Below are positions 1 through 7,629 of a stretch of 64,000 nucleotides of DNA, one piece after another (position 1 is the first letter of the stretch; each line of letters begins with the position of its first letter). Origin of the DNA: G963677325 sp963677325. Lineage in GTDB: Bacteria > Bacteroidota > Bacteroidia > Bacteroidales > Prolixibacteraceae. The stretch is taken from the NCBI GenBank assembly GCA_963677325.2, contig CAXXGM010000008.1:372001-436000 (forward strand), written 5' to 3'. The notes under the pieces are model-generated. The model saw only the letters and a program-made list of their open reading frames with translations. It had not been told where the DNA came from and ran no database searches. Position numbers and translations under genes: made by a program.

Positions 1-177
1 AGCTATGCGTGAGCCCCGGTTACTGCGGAAATATTTGTTTCCTCCATGCCCATCGCATACAATAGCAACTGCATATTCGTTCTGCTCGTAGCTTATTGAG
101 AAATCCTGGCATGGCTTTTCCTCTTTGATATGAGAAGCCCCAATTTCACTTAAATGAAACGCATTTATTTTTGTCAT
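1..177 (-). CDS. PP2C-type protein phosphatase, N-terminal part (cut by window edge)
   Basis: The first 59 codons of a gene reading leftwards out of the window. The ATG is at 177-175. The visible protein contains the PP2C metal-binding signature DGHGG at residues 42-46, and a CQD at 23-25 matches the early Asp motif of this family. PP2C enzymes are Mn/Mg-dependent Ser/Thr phosphatases. The gene follows the VWA gene by 19 bp on the same strand and so is probably its operon partner, opposing the kinase encoded further upstream. Only the N-terminus can be seen, so length and C-terminal domains are unknown. Family call is firm from the motif; the role in the operon is inferred from the kinase/VWA/PP2C grouping. 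Confidence 0.85.
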   Translation of the reverse strand, partial: MTKINAFHLSEIGASHIKEEKPCQDFSISYEQNEYAVAIVCDGHGGNKYFRSNRGSRIA

Positions 178-196
178 ATTTTTGCTCTATCCCCAA

Positions 197-925
197 TTAC
201 CAGCCATCTTGCACATCCTTTAGGTCAGCATTGTCATCCTGAAATGTCTTTACTTGCTGTGCAAAATCAACAGCCTTTTGATTAGAATCAGTTGCTGTAT
301 CAGCACTTACCCCTGAACTTTTACTGCCAATTTGTGAAGCAGTAACGCTGGCAAACCTGATCATTTTTCGTAAAACCTGAGGCGAACGCACGGTTAGCAC
401 ACACTCTTCGTTTCCGGTAAACTCTTTCAGAATTTCGGTATTGGCATCGGCTCCAATTGCAACAGCTACTTTAATAGCTACTTTGAACCATTTGTTTTTG
501 CGCAATTCTTCAAGACCTTTTTTATATTCGTCGGTTGGTTCACCATCCGACATCATAAAGATAGCCGGGGCATACGAACCAATGGCATCTGCCATAAACT
601 GTTTGTGCGACAATTTTTCGTTCAGCATATTGAAAGCCACACCCATATCGGTCAATCCACCGGCTTCGAGGTTATTCCAAACAAATTGATCGGAATCAAC
701 AGGACGTTCATACAACCAATGTGCACCCGACGAAAAATCGAGCACTGCAATCTTGATCAATGCATCGGCATTTTCAGCCGAAATGTCTTTGATTTCGGGA
801 ATCACTTCCCGGATTGCTTCGTTTACGGCACCAATCTTATCGCCGCTCATACTGCCGGAAGTATCGACTAAGAAAAAAAGCGTCATCGTTCGGCGCGGAA
901 TAGATACTGCATCTAATAAGCTCAT
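197..925 (-). CDS. VWA-domain protein, TerY/YegL-like
   Basis: 242 aa, essentially one von Willebrand factor A domain without signal peptide or membrane segment, so probably cytoplasmic. The metal-ion-dependent adhesion site is complete: DTSGS (D21, S23, S25), T92 in GGLTD, and D126 in MSDGEPTD. Such domains mediate metal-dependent protein binding. TerY/YegL-like VWA proteins are typically encoded next to a PP2C phosphatase and a Ser/Thr kinase, as here. The C-terminal ~45 residues after the domain are polar and unassigned. It lies 42 bp after the protease gene and 19 bp before the PP2C gene. The binding partner cannot be deduced from the sequence; a scaffold for the kinase/phosphatase pair is the natural guess. 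Confidence 0.9.
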   Translation of the reverse strand: MSLLDAVSIPRRTMTLFFLVDTSGSMSGDKIGAVNEAIREVIPEIKDISAENADALIKIAVLDFSSGAHWLYERPVDSDQFVWNNLEAGGLTDMGVAFNMLNEKLSHKQFMADAIGSYAPAIFMMSDGEPTDEYKKGLEELRKNKWFKVAIKVAVAIGADANTEILKEFTGNEECVLTVRSPQVLRKMIRFASVTASQIGSKSSGVSADTATDSNQKAVDFAQQVKTFQDDNADLKDVQDGW

Positions 926-967
926 AGTTTTTATATTATGGATTAATTTATTTAGAATATTTTTTAA

Positions 968-1684
968 TTATGTGTTAAATGATATATTTAGTTGCTTAAG
1001 TTTTTCAATAATGTACGTGGATTTAATATATTCATTACCTATAAACATTCCAAAAATACTTTTCTCAAAATAAACAGGACCTCCACTTAGCCCATTATAA
1101 TGAATTCCTTCTATAAGTTTTAAAGATCTGGTGTTTTCGCAAATTGGACGCTTATCCACGATTATATCTGCACCGTTAAAATTATTTAGTCTTCTTCCTT
1201 CTTCAAGTTTTTCATCTGTTGCTTGATAATTATAAAAATATACTAACTCTCTTTTCAAAATTATCCTTGGTGGCTCTTGCTTATATCCAGAATAATTGAG
1301 TGTTTTCCCATCTGCATTATTTGTATCAAAAAAACAAGATATTATTTTCTCATTTTCAATATCAATTTTACCGATTGCTAGATCCTTACATAATGGTGGT
1401 TCTTGCTTATCTTTATCTATATACTCAATAAAAACCAGCTTAAAATCAAATTCAATACCTTTAATGACAGCTTTATAGGTCTGTTTTTTGTTTTTTAATA
1501 CATGACCTGCAGTTACAAAATAACCATGATTGTTTACGAAAAAGCCTGTTCCACTAGAGGGATTGCCAGTATCCGGACAGTTTTTCCCAATAATAGGAAA
1601 TATCCATTCATTAAGTTTAATTTCAAATATTGTCTTTTTCGAACCTTCTTCAAACAAATCCATTAAATCATCATCAATGTCCAT
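968..1684 (-). CDS. trypsin-like serine protease (chymotrypsin fold)
   Basis: 238 aa. The catalytic triad appears intact: H61 in TAGHV, D101 in KDLAI and S200 in GLSGGP. The oxyanion-hole glycines (GTGFFV near 45-50, SGGP) are also present. There is no signal peptide, transmembrane helix or PDZ domain, so unlike DegP/HtrA this should be a cytoplasmic single-domain protease. The first ~35 residues are acidic and may be a linker or interaction segment. It sits 20 bp downstream of the kinase gene and 42 bp upstream of the VWA gene on the same strand, so it is part of the signalling operon. An effector role, activated by kinase/phosphatase signalling, is inference. Its A+T content is visibly higher than that of the flanking kinase and VWA genes, which may mean it was inserted later. 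Confidence 0.88.
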   Translation of the reverse strand: MDIDDDLMDLFEEGSKKTIFEIKLNEWIFPIIGKNCPDTGNPSSGTGFFVNNHGYFVTAGHVLKNKKQTYKAVIKGIEFDFKLVFIEYIDKDKQEPPLCKDLAIGKIDIENEKIISCFFDTNNADGKTLNYSGYKQEPPRIILKRELVYFYNYQATDEKLEEGRRLNNFNGADIIVDKRPICENTRSLKLIEGIHYNGLSGGPVYFEKSIFGMFIGNEYIKSTYIIEKLKQLNISFNT

Positions 1685-1704
1685 AATATTCTACAATTAG
1701 ATTT

Positions 1705-2991
1705 TTAGACCATCTCTCCTCTTAAACCTCCTGCAAATAAAACCTTTACATCTTTGAAAGCCGGTACTACCTCATTGTTATTTATATTCTTTGTTGTACC
1801 ATCGGGCATAGTATAAATCCAAACATCTGCGCTTAAATTTCTCAATCCCCACAAATTTGGATTGTTTTTGTTTTGGATTACTTCTCCGGCTACGGTTGTG
1901 AAATCCTCACTGTGCAACCGGGTATGAAAGCTGTATATTTTTTGTCCAGGGTACATGACTATCTGACTTCGCCCTATTTTTAGGTTTAGCGGGTTCCCCA
2001 ACTTACAGCTACAATTCACACAACTTGATTCTTTAGTATCCGGATGAACAAAGGTCTCGCTTCCGCAACTGCAACGTACGGTTTGATCGCGCAGGCGCAT
2101 AAATAGCTTTTGCCATTCGTTTTCGGGATTCCGTTTGTTGGGTTCATGAATACAATCGGCGCCAAAAGCCAAAACAAAAGCTTCTTGTATAAACTTTGGA
2201 AAAACGGGCCAACGGCGAATCGCATTGGTGTGAATTCCCATGACCGGACGATTGGCATCGTTATTCGGATCAAAAATAAAGAGAGGATTACTGCCATAAA
2301 ACCTGCGCTCCATTTCATCAGTCAAGCAAGGAACAGCTGCGATCAATTTCCCTTCCAAAGGATGGTTGTTAAACAACAACATAAAGAGTATAACTGCCAA
2401 AGAAAACCGATCGGAATCGGCATTGGGCAGATTGTTCCGAAGCACAATTTCAGGAGCCATATAGCGGCATTTCCCCGCAATACCAAGGTTTTTGCCATAG
2501 GGGGCTACATTATCATTGTCACAAATCAGTACATCACCAGTTAGTGGGTTAATGAAGAAATTGCCGTCGTTCAAATCCTGATAGCTATACCCCTTTCGGT
2601 GCAGTTCGCGAAATGCATTGCTGATTTGCAAAGCCGCGTTGATCATTGCCGACAAACTGGCAAAACGTACTTTGGCAAGCAGAAAGTGCGAAAAATCTTT
2701 GTATTCAACGGGACGCAGGGCCATGATATACCCAAAATGTTTCTCTTTCCAGACCGTTAGAAACTGCGGCCAGATGAACACACCGGTGGGTGCGCCGTTT
2801 TTGATGTTACTGTCAAGGTTATCGTAAAATTCTTTATTACAGGGCTGTGTATAAAATTTCAGGGCATAGTCTTTTCCGTTCAGTTCAACTAAATAAACAA
2901 TACCCTGGCCACCTTCGCCAAGCTTCTTTTTGATTGTAACGTTTCCGCCTACCTTTAATTCTATTTTATCGGAGGGTTTAAATTCTTTCAT
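1705..2991 (-). CDS. Ser/Thr protein kinase with C-terminal zinc ribbon, YegI/TerY-P-like
   Basis: 428 aa. The N-terminal ~300 residues form a protein kinase domain: glycine-rich loop GEGGQG at 25-30, ATP-anchoring K45 in YALK, catalytic loop YQDLNDGN with D139 and N144, a metal-binding D158 in CDNDN, and YMAPE near 177-181. The usual HRD is replaced by YQD and the DFG by DND, a variant form that keeps the essential Lys and Asp residues. A zinc ribbon follows (C307, C309, C324, C327), then ~100 residues of probable beta structure. No membrane helix is present. The ATG overlaps the stop of the upstream 120-aa gene by 4 bp (ATGA), implying translational coupling. Context with PP2C and VWA genes supports a dedicated kinase/phosphatase switch; substrates are unknown. 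Confidence 0.9.
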   Translation of the reverse strand: MKEFKPSDKIELKVGGNVTIKKKLGEGGQGIVYLVELNGKDYALKFYTQPCNKEFYDNLDSNIKNGAPTGVFIWPQFLTVWKEKHFGYIMALRPVEYKDFSHFLLAKVRFASLSAMINAALQISNAFRELHRKGYSYQDLNDGNFFINPLTGDVLICDNDNVAPYGKNLGIAGKCRYMAPEIVLRNNLPNADSDRFSLAVILFMLLFNNHPLEGKLIAAVPCLTDEMERRFYGSNPLFIFDPNNDANRPVMGIHTNAIRRWPVFPKFIQEAFVLAFGADCIHEPNKRNPENEWQKLFMRLRDQTVRCSCGSETFVHPDTKESSCVNCSCKLGNPLNLKIGRSQIVMYPGQKIYSFHTRLHSEDFTTVAGEVIQNKNNPNLWGLRNLSADVWIYTMPDGTTKNINNNEVVPAFKDVKVLFAGGLRGEMV

Positions 2992-3350
2992 GATCTTTTA
3001 CTAAGGCTCAAGGTAATATCACTTGCAAATTCAAATTTCTTTTCTACTTCATTGTATGTGACATTTACACCTATTGATTCAAAATTGTAAAATTCAGATG
3101 GTTTAAAATCTTGATATTCATCTTCAAAATATAATTCAACCATTCCTGCAAAATGCAAATTAGTTCCACTGTGTTCTAATAGTTGAAAAAGATCTAAACT
3201 GCCAGGTTGTAATGTTGTACTTAAAATATTGATTTTTTCAATTTTCACTGGTAATCCAAAAATTAACAACTCATGTGTAAATGAAATTTGTGCTTTCAAT
3301 TTTTCCCGAAATGCTTCTTCAAGCTCTTCTTTCAGTTCTCTTTTTTTCAT
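2988..3350 (-). CDS. hypothetical protein, 120 aa, in kinase operon
   Basis: I do not recognise a family. The protein has a charged, probably helical N-terminus (first ~25 residues rich in Lys/Glu) and then alternating hydrophobic residues suggesting a small beta-rich domain. There is no signal peptide, membrane segment or cysteine cluster. Its last bases overlap the kinase start codon by 4 bp, and it lies 28 bp after the WG-repeat gene, so it is certainly in the same transcript. Co-translation with the kinase suggests direct contact between the two proteins, possibly as a regulator or adaptor; that is inference from gene order only. The gene is A+T-rich, like the adjacent WG-repeat gene. Confidence 0.7.
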   Translation of the reverse strand: MKKRELKEELEEAFREKLKAQISFTHELLIFGLPVKIEKINILSTTLQPGSLDLFQLLEHSGTNLHFAGMVELYFEDEYQDFKPSEFYNFESIGVNVTYNEVEKKFEFASDITLSLSKRS

Positions 3351-3378
3351 ATGCTATACTTTTAGAGCAATAGTTTAT

Positions 3379-5745
3379 TTACTCGATATCCTTCACCCAA
3401 TTACCTTTTTTGTCGATAAGGCCAATTTTGCCACTTAATTCAACTCTGGCCAACCCCTCGTTAAATATAAATGCATTGTCATATTTTGTCGTTATAACTT
3501 CTAAACCTTGCTCATTTACAAATCCATATTTGCCATTTAATTCAACAACCACCAATCCTTCTCTAAATAAGTGGACGTAACAGCTCCAACCTGCGTCCCA
3601 AATCCCAATTAGCGAATATTTTGTAGGTATTACAGTTTGACCCTGATTGTTTAATAACCCACTATATTTATCTTTCATTACATATGCATAATTTTCCCTC
3701 GGCCACAATATAGAATCATATAATAATGGAGCAATGATTTCTCCTTTTATGTTTATTAATCCTTTTTTGTCATTTTTACTTACAACCGCCATGCCATCTT
3801 TAAAACTTTCAACACGATCAAATACTAAAGGAATGATTTCAATTCCTAATTTATTAATATAACCATACTTGAGATTTTTCCGTACGATAGCTAAACCTTC
3901 TTCAAAACTATTAATATGGTCATAAATTATAGGGATTACCTCGTTCCCTTGTTTGTCAATTAAACCATAGCTGTTGTCTAACTTAACGTTAGCTAAGCCA
4001 TCTACAAAAGAAGCAAATTCGTCAAATTTGATTGAGATTACCTCATCCCCTTGTTGATTAATGCCACCGTACTTTTCGTTTAACTTAACAACTGCTAAAC
4101 CTTCTTCAAAATTTTTGGCTTCATCAAACAATGTCGGAATCACCAATTTGCCTATCTGATTGATAAAACCACATTTACCATTCAAAATAACAAGCGCTAA
4201 ACCTTCATGAAGATAATCTAAAGAATCATATATTATTGGAACCACTATGCTCTCATTTATATCAATTAAACCGTATTTGTTGTCTATTTTAACTTTTGAT
4301 AAACCTAAATCTTCATTAAAAACTACGACCCAATCATAAGTTAATGGGATAACTGTGTTCCCTTGTTTATTGATTAATCCCCATTTTTTGCCTATTCTAA
4401 CTGGGTACAAGTTTCTATGAAAATTTTCGATAAAATCAGAAGTGACATGAATTCCTTGCGTACTAATCATGTCAAATTTTTCTTTTAACTTGTAACTTAC
4501 TCTAAAATCCTTGTCATAAATCATTGGGATCACTATTTCCCCATGTTTATCGATCATGCCAAATTTTTCTTTTAACTGAACAACTGCGAAACCTTCTCTA
4601 AAACTTCTGGCTCCATCATAAATAATTGGGATCACTACTTCCCCCTGCTTGTTAATAAAGCCAATTTTGCTATTCAACTCAACCAGCGCTAAACCCTCAT
4701 TAAAACTTCCGGCATAGTGATATTTAAATGGAATTACCTGATTTCCATCTCTGTCTATGAAACCATACCCTCCAAAATATTCAACACAGGCTAATCCTTC
4801 TTTAAAACAATTGACATTAAAATATTCGCGATGGATTACCTCTTTCCCATTTGCGTCAATAAATCTATATGGATAGTGGTAGTCGCCACTCAATCTAACC
4901 ATTGCTATACCTTCACTAAAACACCATGTCTCCTGATATTTAAATGGCGTAACTTCAAGACCACGATTGTTGATAAAACCCCACCATCCATCTAATTTAC
5001 ACTGGACTAAATCTTCTCCAGAAAAACATACCATTTCATATTTCAAGGGAATAATCTCATTACCTTGTATGTCAATAACACCATATTTGTCTTTTAATTT
5101 AACTATGGCCATGCCTCCCTGAAATGCATAAGCAGAGTGGTATTTTATTGAAATTACCTCTTGTCCATATTTATTAATAAAACCAAATTTTCCATTCAGC
5201 TTAACTATCGCCAACCCTTTCTGAAACTTATTTGCATTATCATATTTATAAGGAGTAATCATTTCACCGCTGGAATTACGATACCCGCAAAATCCACGCT
5301 GCCAAACAATTTCATAAGAGTCATCGGGATCTTCCCTATCAAATACGTTGCGCCAAATAGATAGTATCTGGACTGCGATTTCTTCATTTAAGAAAACCTC
5401 TTCTTGCATATGCAATTTGATTGCGCTTAGCCGTGTTTCGCGTTCATGATTGAAGGCAATGGCATGGATTTGATTTGGTATCTTTTCCTTAACCGAAAGC
5501 AGGAGTATCTTTTTTGTTTTCTTATCGTGAGCAAAAAGGTCGGAGATCATGGCAGAGAAGCGTTGCTCTTGTTGCAATAATTCTACTCCGTAAACTTCAA
5601 TCAATTTTCGGAGGATTATCTCAGGGGTTTGTTTTTCAGCTTTCTGATTGAGCATTTGCAATAGGTCGTTCTGGCAAAAAGGGCATTTGCTTAACGAAAC
5701 ATTTTTAGGCGGCGTCCATTCACCTTGACATGAGGAGCATTTCAT
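3379..5745 (-). CDS. zinc-ribbon WG-repeat protein
   Basis: 788 aa, the first gene of the operon. The N-terminus has a zinc ribbon (C3, C6, C21, C24), followed by ~110 residues of unassigned, mainly helical sequence. From about residue 150 to the end I count about 19 copies of a ~33-residue repeat with the core pattern G-[FL]-I-[ND]-x-x-G-x-x-[VI]-[IP]-P-x-x-Y, the WG (KWG) repeat family. These repeats are thought to fold as beta-propeller-like or solenoid binding surfaces. There is no signal peptide, so a cytoplasmic location is likely. The repeats have diverged and are not DNA-level tandem repeats. The matching zinc ribbons here and in the kinase hint at shared recruitment. The ligand is unknown; a sensor or scaffold role is inference. 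Confidence 0.9.
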   Translation of the reverse strand: MKCSSCQGEWTPPKNVSLSKCPFCQNDLLQMLNQKAEKQTPEIILRKLIEVYGVELLQQEQRFSAMISDLFAHDKKTKKILLLSVKEKIPNQIHAIAFNHERETRLSAIKLHMQEEVFLNEEIAVQILSIWRNVFDREDPDDSYEIVWQRGFCGYRNSSGEMITPYKYDNANKFQKGLAIVKLNGKFGFINKYGQEVISIKYHSAYAFQGGMAIVKLKDKYGVIDIQGNEIIPLKYEMVCFSGEDLVQCKLDGWWGFINNRGLEVTPFKYQETWCFSEGIAMVRLSGDYHYPYRFIDANGKEVIHREYFNVNCFKEGLACVEYFGGYGFIDRDGNQVIPFKYHYAGSFNEGLALVELNSKIGFINKQGEVVIPIIYDGARSFREGFAVVQLKEKFGMIDKHGEIVIPMIYDKDFRVSYKLKEKFDMISTQGIHVTSDFIENFHRNLYPVRIGKKWGLINKQGNTVIPLTYDWVVVFNEDLGLSKVKIDNKYGLIDINESIVVPIIYDSLDYLHEGLALVILNGKCGFINQIGKLVIPTLFDEAKNFEEGLAVVKLNEKYGGINQQGDEVISIKFDEFASFVDGLANVKLDNSYGLIDKQGNEVIPIIYDHINSFEEGLAIVRKNLKYGYINKLGIEIIPLVFDRVESFKDGMAVVSKNDKKGLINIKGEIIAPLLYDSILWPRENYAYVMKDKYSGLLNNQGQTVIPTKYSLIGIWDAGWSCYVHLFREGLVVVELNGKYGFVNEQGLEVITTKYDNAFIFNEGLARVELSGKIGLIDKKGNWVKDIE

Positions 5746-5783
5746 AATTAGTATTGGCGATCAAAAATTGGATAATCCGACAG

Positions 5784-5791
5784 CAAATTTA
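5784..5791 (-). promoter_or_regulatory. candidate -7 promoter element for the kinase/VWA/PP2C operon
   Basis: The minus strand reads TAAATTTG here, an exact fit to the Bacteroidota -7 consensus TAnnTTTG. It lies 38 bp upstream of the WG-repeat start codon. I see no clear TTTG/TTG -33 element at the right distance, so support is partial. Confidence 0.45.
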
Positions 5792-5960
5792 TTGATTTAA
5801 ATTATATTAGGATAATAAATTTGATTTATTTTAATCTGTTGTTTAGCTTATAATTAATTGAAAAGTTAGTAAAAAATAGTAAGTAGGGGAAAAGGGGGAA
5901 ATGGGGAATAATGGCATTAATCTATGTAGTGGGGTAAATCAAAGTAATAGGGTTAGAATA

Positions 5961-5986
5961 AAAAAATAGCCCGGCGAACCGGGCTA
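5961..5986 (-). terminator. intrinsic terminator of tatA
   Basis: A perfect 8-bp GC-rich stem (5967-5974 with 5979-5986). On the minus strand the loop reads TTCG and a run of six T follows. This is a textbook Rho-independent terminator 32 bp after the tatA stop codon. Confidence 0.85.
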
Positions 5987-6018
5987 AATACTAAAAGGAT
6001 GTAATCGAAAAACTGAGC

Positions 6019-6228
6019 TTATTCTTTGATTTCTTTTTTGGATTCTTCTTTGGGAAGGTCTTTTGGCTCTTCATCCTCTTTTATCGCTTTTTTGAATTCT
6101 TTCATTCCCTTACCAAGACCTCCCATAAATTCCGGGATTTTACTGCCTCCGAAAAACAGGAGCAGTACTGCAGCAAGGACTATAATGTGTCCTCCTGAAA
6201 ATAGAGTTGCAATAACTGGTGTTTCCAT
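6019..6228 (-). CDS. tatA: Sec-independent protein translocase subunit TatA
   Basis: 69 aa with the TatA/TatE layout: a short periplasmic N-terminus, one hydrophobic helix (about residues 11-26), the hinge FGGSKIPE, an amphipathic helix with GGLGKGMKEFKKA, and a highly charged Glu/Lys tail. TatA forms the twin-arginine export pore with TatC, which is not in this window. The gene is alone and ends at a strong terminator. The Gfo/Idh/MocA oxidoreductase at 56941 carries a twin-arginine signal and is a plausible substrate of this system. TatB versus TatA cannot be fully excluded, but the length and the FGGSKIPE hinge favour TatA. Confidence 0.93.
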   Translation of the reverse strand: METPVIATLFSGGHIIVLAAVLLLFFGGSKIPEFMGGLGKGMKEFKKAIKEDEEPKDLPKEESKKEIKE

Positions 6229-6386
6229 ATTGTGTGATTAAATTTATTTGTTCATAAATGTTTATTATTTTGAAATCATTGATTTATTTAAATTACCGGC
6301 TGGAGCGCTTATTGATTGCTTGATAAACGAGGGAATATTGATAGTTTACAGTTTCGCATTCAACTCGCCTGTAAGCGTATGGCTCT

Positions 6387-6881
6387 TTACTTATTATTTT
6401 CAGAGATCCAGGAATTTGCAATTTCATTCCAATTTTCCGCTAATTGGAGCTCTCCCTGAACAGTAGGGCTGTCAAAGCTTGTATTAAAGAAAGTTAAAGC
6501 AAGCTCAGACCTGGAATTCCGAAGCGTGAACGTCAAATCAATTTTATCGATTGCAGTATATTTATCACTGCCGGTGTTTACTATTCTTTCTGCCTTTAAT
6601 ACCCTGGCATTCTGTACCTGAGAGAGATCCACCTCGCTTACGGATTCATGATCTTTTGTGTTCCTGAGAAAGAAAAGTCTGCCGGCTTTCTGATCAATCC
6701 CTATCTGAAGATCTTTCCATTGCTGGTAATTTGAGATAGTACAATTGCTTTTTTGTGCAATTTCATCCATCCGATCGCGCAAAAGCTTTTCCTGCAGCTT
6801 CTTTTTCCTGTTGAAAATAAATACTGGAATGGCAATTGCAAAAAACAGTATTGCCAAAAAAATGATAGTTCCCTGGTTCAT
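6387..6881 (-). CDS. hypothetical membrane-anchored protein, 164 aa
   Basis: Not a family I recognise. One hydrophobic segment at residues 5-24 is followed by a basic stretch (RKKKLQEK), predicting an N-in or signal-anchor protein with a soluble domain of ~135 residues. That domain alternates hydrophobic and polar residues with few cysteines, suggesting a mixed alpha/beta fold. The reading frame is well formed and its base composition matches neighbouring genes. It lies 158 bp upstream of tatA on the same strand; no hairpin separates them, so co-transcription is possible. No function is proposed. Confidence 0.75.
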   Translation of the reverse strand: MNQGTIIFLAILFFAIAIPVFIFNRKKKLQEKLLRDRMDEIAQKSNCTISNYQQWKDLQIGIDQKAGRLFFLRNTKDHESVSEVDLSQVQNARVLKAERIVNTGSDKYTAIDKIDLTFTLRNSRSELALTFFNTSFDSPTVQGELQLAENWNEIANSWISENNK

Positions 6882-6970
6882 TTTTCTTTTAATTTTTTGA
6901 TTAATAAATGTTCAGAAGTAGAGGGGTAACCTAAATAAAATTCATTCTTCGGATTATATAGTATAACCAG

Positions 6971-7008
6971 CTCCGGCACATCAGCACATTAGCACATCAG
7001 CACTCCGG
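6971..7008. repeat. GCACATCA-type intergenic microrepeat
   Basis: Three near-identical 8-mers (GCACATCA, GCACATTA, GCACATCA) flanked on both sides by CTCCGG. The same GATGTGCTGATGTG word recurs in inverse orientation near 34373-34387, and a related GTGCCGATGTG sequence sits in the hairpin at 9108-9150. It belongs to a dispersed intergenic repeat family; function unknown. Confidence 0.6.
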
Positions 7009-7047
7009 TGAAGACTTCAGTTATTACCCCTGGAAATGATGAACATG

Positions 7048-7395
7048 TTACCAGAAAAAATGAAAAGGGAAAATTAAATCGGTGGTTTCGATCCGCAAAA
7101 TCAGGTATGATGCATAAAAAATATAACCTGTGAAATAATTTACTTTTGATAATGCGGATGCGATTAAGGCAGATGAAATTTCTTTTTTGTTTTTTTGAAT
7201 GAGATCGGGAAGAGTGGAAAAGAAAAAAGTCAGATTCCTTGCCTCAATAGCCTGTGACCCGTTATTCAAAGGAGCAATCGACAGATTACTTTCCTGTATA
7301 TTTTTTACAGGAATAGGGTGTGAATCAAAATTGACGATGTTGCAGCAGAATGCCGTTAAAAAAAGAAGAGCCATTATTTTCCTTACACTTCTCAT
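7048..7395 (-). CDS. small secreted or membrane-associated hypothetical protein, 115 aa
   Basis: The N-terminus (basic MRSVRK, then a hydrophobic stretch with cysteines to about residue 20) looks like a signal peptide. The rest holds a polar middle part and a second hydrophobic segment near residues 85-105. It ends in an aromatic motif FPFHFFW. I cannot assign a family. The opposite-strand reading frame here has no comparable features. The gene stands alone between microrepeats and the divergent pepD. An alternative start at M8 would shorten the signal sequence only slightly. Probably real, since the signal peptide is convincing, but function is unknown. Confidence 0.55.
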   Translation of the reverse strand: MRSVRKIMALLFLTAFCCNIVNFDSHPIPVKNIQESNLSIAPLNNGSQAIEARNLTFFFSTLPDLIQKNKKEISSALIASALSKVNYFTGYIFYASYLILRIETTDLIFPFHFFW

Positions 7396-7629
7396 GCTGC
7401 AAGATCTTTACGTTGAGTTTCAGAAATTTCCCAAATATAGAAAGAATTGGGAAATAAAATATTTTTAAAAGTAGATCAGATCTTGCTAATGAACAGTCTT
7501 TGTGAATGAAGATACTCCAGAAATTGAAGCCATTCTTTTTTTGTTAAATGTTAAAAAAGTTCCTTTTTAACGGATAAAAAATTGTATTTTTAAGTTTTCA
7601 TTCTAATCTAATTCCAAATAATTGATATT

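Noticed and set aside
2110..2544. 144-codon plus-strand open frame inside the kinase gene
   Set aside because: Antisense shadow of a gene with clear kinase motifs; the frame has no recognisable domain or start signal.
3379..5280. DNA-level tandem repeat behind the WG repeats
   Set aside because: Repeat units have diverged strongly at nucleotide level; only the protein pattern repeats.
6971..7008. Possible CRISPR-like array of GCACATCA units
   Set aside because: Units are 8 bp without regular spacers, and no cas gene is present.
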